Part shown: positions 32,590 through 36,554 of the stretch, piece after piece | Position numbering within the stretch: position 1 is the stretch's first letter | Layout of the letters: every line of letters starts with the position of its first letter | The notes under the pieces: model-generated | What the model was told of the DNA's origin: nothing | Seen by the model: the letters and a program-made list of their open reading frames with translations, nothing else | Database searches by the model: none | DNA from: a virus | Length of the DNA: 36,554 nucleotides | Reading direction: 5' to 3' (one strand) | IMG/VR virus record: IMGVR_UViG_3300029448_000070 | Coordinates: 11,414-47,967 of that record | Position numbers and translations under genes: made by a program

Positions 32590-33288
32590 ATGGAATTACC
32601 TAAAAAGAAAAGTGGTGCTTTGCGTAAGTCACCTAAAAACATGGTCATTTATGGCCCGCCTAAAATAGGCAAAACAACATCATTAAGTAAATTGGATGAT
32701 TGTTTAATAATTGATCTTGAGCAGGGTTCAGATATGATAGAAGCTTTAAAAGTAAAAGCTCTTAATCTGGGCGAACTAGCAGAGATTGGTAAAGCAATTA
32801 TGCAACAAAAGAAGCCATACAAGTATGTAGCTATAGATACAGTTACAAAACTTGAAGAGTGGTGCGAGCATGAAGGTAAAAAACTTTATCAAAATACTCC
32901 TATGGGTAAAAACTTTGATAAAGATAATAAAGGTACCTCAGTGCTATCACTGCCTAATGGTGCTGGCTATCTATATCTTAGAATGGCATTTAAGAAATGG
33001 ATGGACAGATTAAACATGTTAGCTGATCATATTATATTAGTTGGTCACCTTAAAGACAAGATGCTAGATAAGAAAGGGAAAGAAGTCTCTTCTAAAGATC
33101 TTGATTTAACAGGTAAGATTAAACAAATAACATGTGCAAACGCTGACGCTATTGGTTATATTTATAGAGAGGGTGATAACACTATGATATCATTTAACTC
33201 TATGGACGATATAACTGCAGGATCACGTTGTGATCACCTCAAGGGACAAGATATGCCTCTTGAGTGGAACAAGATTTTTATAGATTAA
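32590..33288 (+). CDS. Sak4-like RecA-fold ATPase (recombination)
   Basis: The 232-aa protein is a small P-loop ATPase: Walker A GPPKIGKTT (22-30), an early strand DDCLIIDLEQGSDM, Walker B YVAIDTVTKLEEW, and HIILVGHLKDKML followed by basic residues. This matches the AAA_24/Sak4 group of phage single-strand annealing or RecA-like proteins, which often sit next to an SSB gene, as here two genes downstream. The N-terminus is basic (KKKSGALRKSPKN). It would promote strand annealing or recombination during replication. A general AAA ATPase role cannot be ruled out. Confidence 0.75.
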   Translation: MELPKKKSGALRKSPKNMVIYGPPKIGKTTSLSKLDDCLIIDLEQGSDMIEALKVKALNLGELAEIGKAIMQQKKPYKYVAIDTVTKLEEWCEHEGKKLYQNTPMGKNFDKDNKGTSVLSLPNGAGYLYLRMAFKKWMDRLNMLADHIILVGHLKDKMLDKKGKEVSSKDLDLTGKIKQITCANADAIGYIYREGDNTMISFNSMDDITAGSRCDHLKGQDMPLEWNKIFID

Positions 33289-33306
33289 CTTAACAAACTT
33301 AAAAAA

Positions 33307-33681
33307 ATGGTAGAATTTAGAGACAACAATCAAGCTCAGGAGTCTAACACAACTCCAGAAACTATTACTACTTCAATGATCATAGCAGATCTAGAAAATG
33401 GTATAGACAGAACAGGTATTAAAACTAAGTATGATTTAGAAACATGGGAAGTAAAGCAAATGTTTGATCATCCAAAATTAAAAGGTAAAAAAGCTAAGAA
33501 AATTAGAAAATTATCTTTTACTTTTGTTGACGATGTAAACGAAGATGTGCTTCCTGGTCAAGTAGACTTAGAAGATGCTATTAAAGAAGAGATGGAGGGT
33601 AGACAAGTTATGGATACTCAAGATCAAATCAGCGAAATGGAGACTAAAGCTGATGACTGGGCAAACGAAACTAATTATTAA
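33307..33681 (+). CDS. Small acidic protein between Sak4-like and SSB-like genes
   Basis: The 124-aa protein has a polar N-terminus and a short HTH-like segment (TTSMIIADLENGIDRTGIKT, then KYDLETWEVKQMF). A basic patch follows (KLKGKKAKKIRKL), and the C-terminus is acidic and disordered. Genes like this are found between Sak4-like ATPases and SSBs in other phages, as I recall, and may be their partner. No catalytic residues are evident. Confidence 0.5.
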   Translation: MVEFRDNNQAQESNTTPETITTSMIIADLENGIDRTGIKTKYDLETWEVKQMFDHPKLKGKKAKKIRKLSFTFVDDVNEDVLPGQVDLEDAIKEEMEGRQVMDTQDQISEMETKADDWANETNY

Positions 33682-33699
33682 TATTAAAAAAATTATAAA

Positions 33700-34485
33700 A
33701 TGGCTATAAAAAGCAATAATTCAAATGAAGAAGTTATAGGTGGTATTAAAAGCTACTCAGGACTTTCAAACTTTAATGTACTAGCTGTTAATCCTACAAT
33801 GGAAGAACTGCATGCTATTGATATTAAAGTAAAAACAGAACCAAATTATTTTCTAGAACTAAACGGTGAAGATTATTTTAAAGTTACGTTTTGGGTTAAG
33901 AACAACGATCTTACTACTAGATTAGAAATCTTAACACAAAATAAACCTAAAGTAAGTAAAACTGGTAAGAATCAATGGTTAAATGCCGTGGGTCAAAGCA
34001 CATGGAGTGAAGGTACTCCTAGTTATGACTGGTGGAAACAACCTGAAACTTCTAGAAAAGCTTTTGGCGGTGAGGAAACTTTAATTAATTTTGTTAGAGC
34101 TTGGGCTAATGTAGCTCCTGGTGATAATGTATATTTTGACACTATTGATAAAATAGTTCAAGGTGATGTTACTGAGATAAAAGCTTTACTTGACACACTA
34201 AAAAATAATCAAGTTAGATTGTTAGTTGGTGTAAAAGATGGTAAATATCAACAAGTATACACTAAATACTTTGGCAGGATTAAACCACAAAGAGATGATT
34301 TCTTTGTAAAATCTTTAAATGACGAATACGGTTCATTTAATGCAGAATTTAATGTAGATCTTAAATGGGGTGAATTTACTCCTGTATTAGCTGTTGTTAC
34401 TCCAGATAATGAAAATGGTGCAACTGCAAATGATACTTGGGGAGAGGCTGAGGTAACTACTGAAGAGCCTAAACTTCCATTTTAA
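33700..34485 (+). CDS. Single-stranded DNA-binding-like protein
   Basis: The 261-aa protein has a beta-rich, OB-fold-like core. Its parts include ELNGEDYFKVTFWVKNNDLT, WLNAVGQSTWSEGTPSYDWW with several aromatic residues suited to base stacking, and VRLLVGVKDGKYQQVYTKYF. It ends in an acidic tail tipped by a hydrophobic residue (EAEVTTEEPKLPF), like the partner-binding tip of SSB proteins. It is placed between Sak4-like and primase genes. It would coat single strands at the fork and in recombination. The fold is inferred from composition, tail and context. Confidence 0.65.
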   Translation: MAIKSNNSNEEVIGGIKSYSGLSNFNVLAVNPTMEELHAIDIKVKTEPNYFLELNGEDYFKVTFWVKNNDLTTRLEILTQNKPKVSKTGKNQWLNAVGQSTWSEGTPSYDWWKQPETSRKAFGGEETLINFVRAWANVAPGDNVYFDTIDKIVQGDVTEIKALLDTLKNNQVRLLVGVKDGKYQQVYTKYFGRIKPQRDDFFVKSLNDEYGSFNAEFNVDLKWGEFTPVLAVVTPDNENGATANDTWGEAEVTTEEPKLPF

Positions 34486-34499
34486 TTAATTTATAAAAA

Positions 34500-34609
34500 C
34501 ACATCCTGAGTAAATAGGGGGAATGCATGCCCCGGTCTAATACGCCGCTACTATTTACTTGTTCAAGTCCTGGCCTATAAAGGTACCAGTGGATGTGCTT
34601 TTATTTTTT
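34500..34609 (+). ncRNA. Three-way-junction leader RNA with U-rich tail upstream of the primase gene
   Basis: P1 CACATCC/GGATGTG (34500-34506 with 34591-34597) closes the junction. P2 AGTAAATAG/CTATTTACT (34509-34517 with 34551-34559), extendable by two G-U pairs to 34507/34561, carries small inner hairpins (GGGG/CCCC or CGG/CCG). P3 CTGG-CCT/AGG-ta-CCAG spans 34570-34589. P1 is followed by CTTTTATTTTTT. The primase ATG lies 13 nt further on. It looks like a riboswitch-type attenuator or terminated small RNA. No known class was recognised. Confidence 0.6.
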
Positions 34610-34621
34610 ACACACATAGAT

Positions 34622-35617
34622 ATGATAACATCAAGACCAAGTAATGACATACTACATACAGATGTGATTTTAAACAAGATTTCAGAATACGACATATTTA
34701 AATACTATTGCCCTAATTTTATACAATTAACTAAAAAGTTTTGTAGTGATCTAAGAAAAGATAACAAACCTTCAGTTTCTATAGTTAATTTTCATGGTAA
34801 TTTATTATATAAAGATTTTGGACATCCAGATCATACATTTAATTGTTTTGGATATATTCAAAAGAAATTCAATTTGAACTTTACTGAATCTTTAATAAAA
34901 ATAAGTAATGATTTTAATTTAAAATTAGCTCCGTCTAATGGACTTTTAACTTATAACAAACCTATTTTATATAATAAAAAAATTGAAAATAAAAAAGTTA
35001 CAATTATAAGAAAAAAACGTCGAGCTTGGAAAAAGAAAGATGCAGAATTTTGGTTAAAATTTGGTATAAATAAAGAAATTTTAAGTATCTTTGCGGTTGA
35101 GCCCATAGACTATTATTGGATTAATGAGAATAGATTTTCTTGTAAAACAATAACTTATGCCTTTAGGTTCGGTAACAAATTTAAAATTTATGCGCCTTAT
35201 GAACAAGATATTAAATGGTTTAGTAACACTAACAAAGAAATTATTCAAGGGTATAAGCAATTGCCTGAAAAAGGCAATGTGCTATATATTACATCTTCCC
35301 TTAAGGATATTATGTGCCTTTATGCCATGGAGTTGCGAGGGATTGCTTTGCAGTCCGAAATGCAAATACCCAGCAAAGTGCAAATGCAGATGTTGCTAAA
35401 CAGATTTGACAAAGTAGTTATCTTTTATGATAACGATACCCCCGGACAGGCAATGGCTGAGAAGATATGTCGTGAATATCAATTAGATAATCTTTATATT
35501 CCAAGTGATTGGGGTGCTAAAGACGTATCGGACGCCATTGCTGTTCATGGGTTTAGTAAGGTGAAACAATTTATATATGAAAAGATACAAACGCAAAAAG
35601 GGAAAAATTCAGAGTAA
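34622..35617 (+). CDS. DnaG-type primase with TOPRIM domain
   Basis: The ATG at 34622 (331 aa) is chosen because the longer open frame starts only at a TTG within the structured leader. The N-terminal part (YYCPNFIQLTKKF, DLRKDNKPSVSI, CFGYIQKKFNLNF) resembles a DnaG zinc domain that has lost most zinc ligands. A basic linker (RKKRRAWKKK) leads to the TOPRIM domain: ITSSLKDIMCL (225-229 SSLKD), where the usual Glu is not evident, then VVIFYDNDTPG with D270 and D272, and WGAKDVSDAI. It lays down RNA primers for the polymerase and pairs with the DnaB-like helicase. Its 3' end overlaps the nuclease gene by 41 nt. Confidence 0.78.
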   Translation: MITSRPSNDILHTDVILNKISEYDIFKYYCPNFIQLTKKFCSDLRKDNKPSVSIVNFHGNLLYKDFGHPDHTFNCFGYIQKKFNLNFTESLIKISNDFNLKLAPSNGLLTYNKPILYNKKIENKKVTIIRKKRRAWKKKDAEFWLKFGINKEILSIFAVEPIDYYWINENRFSCKTITYAFRFGNKFKIYAPYEQDIKWFSNTNKEIIQGYKQLPEKGNVLYITSSLKDIMCLYAMELRGIALQSEMQIPSKVQMQMLLNRFDKVVIFYDNDTPGQAMAEKICREYQLDNLYIPSDWGAKDVSDAIAVHGFSKVKQFIYEKIQTQKGKNSE

Positions 35618-36011
35618 AAAAACCACAGTAGACGGAATAAAATTTAGATCAAAATTAGAAGCATTTACTTATAGAAAGCTAAAAGAAGCTGGTATTAAAC
35701 AAGAATATGAAAGTGAAAAATACACACTTCTTGAAGGTTTTCATTACACATCTAATGCTTACGAACAATCAACAACAGGTTACAGAGATAGAGGAGAAGA
35801 AAAAGTTAGAGCAATAACATATACGCCTGACTTTCTTTGCCCTAAACGTGATTGGATTATAGAATGTAAAGGTTATGCTAATGACAGATTCCCACTTAAA
35901 TGGAAAATGTTTAAGAAACTTTTAAAAGAAACTAATCCAGACTGTAAACTTTATGTACCTAAAAATCAAAAACAGGTACTCGAAACTATAGAAATAATCA
36001 AAAATTTATGA
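35577..36011 (+). CDS. PD-(D/E)XK nuclease of the DUF1064 type
   Basis: The 144-aa protein begins with a basic tail (KRYKRKKGKIQSKKTTVDGI). It carries FRSKLEAFTYRKLKEAGI (E28), ITYTPDFLCPK (D85) and WIIECKGYAND (E96, K98), the spaced E ... D ... ExK residues of PD-(D/E)XK nucleases. Similar phage proteins (DUF1064) are thought to act as Holliday-junction or branched-DNA endonucleases. Its start lies 41 nt inside the primase gene, so translation is coupled. Resolving recombination intermediates before packaging is the likely role. Confidence 0.75.
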   Translation: MKRYKRKKGKIQSKKTTVDGIKFRSKLEAFTYRKLKEAGIKQEYESEKYTLLEGFHYTSNAYEQSTTGYRDRGEEKVRAITYTPDFLCPKRDWIIECKGYANDRFPLKWKMFKKLLKETNPDCKLYVPKNQKQVLETIEIIKNL

Positions 36012-36012
36012 A

Positions 36013-36360
36013 ATGAATCACATGGAATCAGCCACTCCTATCCACGAATGGACAGAGCGGTTAAGGCCAGGCGATTTGATTAGAGTATCTTACGGTTCTC
36101 GTGCTCATTATATGGGACTATTTAAACAACGTAAGAATAGAGCTAATGGGTGGATACTATATTATTGGGATTTTCCTAACCACTTTTACGACTCTAGTCA
36201 TGGAGACTGGTATGCAGAAAGGTTGCAAAAAGGTTTACCTTCAACCTCTTATATCTACGGATATAGTGTTAAAGATAGAATTCACCCTACAGAAAAGTGG
36301 ATGCTAACTGAAGAACAAAGGAAATATTACAAAAAACTATTAAAATTTATAAAAAAATGA
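36013..36360 (+). CDS. Hypothetical protein, 115 aa
   Basis: This Trp/Tyr-rich protein reads MNHMESATPIHEWTERLRPG, then beta-barrel-like DLIRVSYGSRAHYMGLFKQR, GWILYYWDFPNHFYDSSHGD, and a Lys-rich helical end. The early 'RPGDLIRVSYGSRAHYMGLF' recalls small SH3- or KOW-like barrels in which a backbone loop precedes aromatic residues. An in-frame ATG at 36022 is an alternative start. It overlaps the next gene's ATG (ATGA). No function is assigned. Confidence 0.5.
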   Translation: MNHMESATPIHEWTERLRPGDLIRVSYGSRAHYMGLFKQRKNRANGWILYYWDFPNHFYDSSHGDWYAERLQKGLPSTSYIYGYSVKDRIHPTEKWMLTEEQRKYYKKLLKFIKK

Positions 36361-36554
36361 GTATTAAAACTATTGATCGCGACATCCAAGGACAAGAGGG
36401 TGTCAAGAAGAAAATAAATAAGGGCGCTGAAAAGCTGGTCTTTGATATTCTTCAAGCTTCTCAATATTCTCAGCCTATCCCATCAACGGTTAGGGAGTTA
36501 ACTACAAATGCATGTGACTCTCAACGTGAGAAAGAAATGGCTATAGAAATATTG
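36357..36554 (+). CDS. rIIA-like GHKL ATPase (N-terminal part; continues beyond window)
   Basis: The first 66 codons are present and the frame is open to the right edge. After a charged start (MSIKTIDRDIQGQ) comes VFDILQASQYSQPIPSTVRE, followed by LTTNACDSQREKE. The block RELTTNACDSQ matches the N-box of GHKL ATPases (E..xNAxD), and its context resembles phage T4 rIIA. rIIA-like proteins are membrane-associated and act in lysis timing and escape from prophage-encoded exclusion. Only the N-terminus is visible, so the identity is provisional. Confidence 0.65.
   Translation, partial: MSIKTIDRDIQGQEGVKKKINKGAEKLVFDILQASQYSQPIPSTVRELTTNACDSQREKEMAIEIL

Noticed and set aside
34503-34515. CTGAGTA near the junction suggested a hammerhead ribozyme core.
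   Set aside because: The hammerhead core needs CUGANGA and a GAAA strand; neither is present in the right place.
34550-34600. A tRNA-like T-arm sequence (GTTCAAGTCCTGG) and a 7-bp closing stem suggested a tRNA.
   Set aside because: The 5-bp T stem, anticodon arm and D arm cannot be formed in the right order. The bases pair better as a three-way junction.
1-36554. CRISPR arrays, insertion sequences, integrase and attachment sites.
   Set aside because: No regular spaced repeats, transposase motifs or recombinase motifs were seen; the only direct repeats are very short (for example 25791-25823).

Overview
The window is a piece of a double-stranded DNA phage genome, almost certainly from a tailed phage of a Bacteroidota host, probably a marine flavobacterium-like one. 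It is AT-rich and densely packed. Starts usually lack Shine-Dalgarno motifs and instead follow A/T-rich leaders. Several intergenic regions carry the Bacteroidota-type -7 box TAnnTTTG. The large adhesin-like protein at the left edge carries repeat types familiar from Bacteroidota surface proteins. Terminase, portal, scaffold, capsid, neck and tail genes in one array, a short HU/IHF-like gene near the terminase, a family A polymerase and an SSB-like protein recall crAss-like (Crassvirales-related) short-tailed phages. That placement is inference from gene content and order, not from a search.

Layout. Positions 1-21650 are read leftward and form the virion module. From its promoter end at about 21.7 kb it runs: GroES-like co-chaperonin, small regulatory and Zn-binding proteins, ParB-like and HU-like proteins, terminase large subunit, portal, a 1014-aa multidomain virion protein, scaffold-like protein, major capsid protein, neck proteins, two Ala/Gly/Thr-rich virion proteins, a Cys-rich protein, and a tail/adhesin protein of at least 1294 aa that runs off the left edge. 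Positions 21651-22260 are a divergent intergenic hub with hairpins, A/T tracts and promoters. Positions 22261-36554 are read rightward. First comes an unknown gene with codon use unlike its neighbours. Next is a cassette of small and membrane or exported proteins, including a secreted transglutaminase-like protein. Then comes the replication and recombination module: PolA, DnaA-domain-IV-like protein, SF2 helicase, a possible helicase-loader-like protein, DnaB-like ATPase, radical SAM enzyme, Sak4-like ATPase, SSB-like protein, DnaG-like primase and DUF1064-like nuclease. The start of an rIIA-like GHKL ATPase lies at the right edge.

Most interesting points. (1) The 1014-aa virion protein combines a HELSH metallopeptidase-like motif, a His/Cys pair resembling clan CD (caspase/CHAT) peptidases, repeated KGG[Y/F] motifs and a basic tail. 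(2) A spore-photoproduct-lyase-like radical SAM enzyme is translationally coupled to the replicative helicase. (3) Two structured leader RNAs, before the primase and before the polymerase operon, look like regulatory RNAs: a clean three-way junction with a U-rich tail, and a long stem followed by an intrinsic terminator. All RNA structures were paired by eye, and all functional calls come from motif reading without database searches. No tRNA, rRNA, CRISPR array, insertion sequence or integrase was seen.
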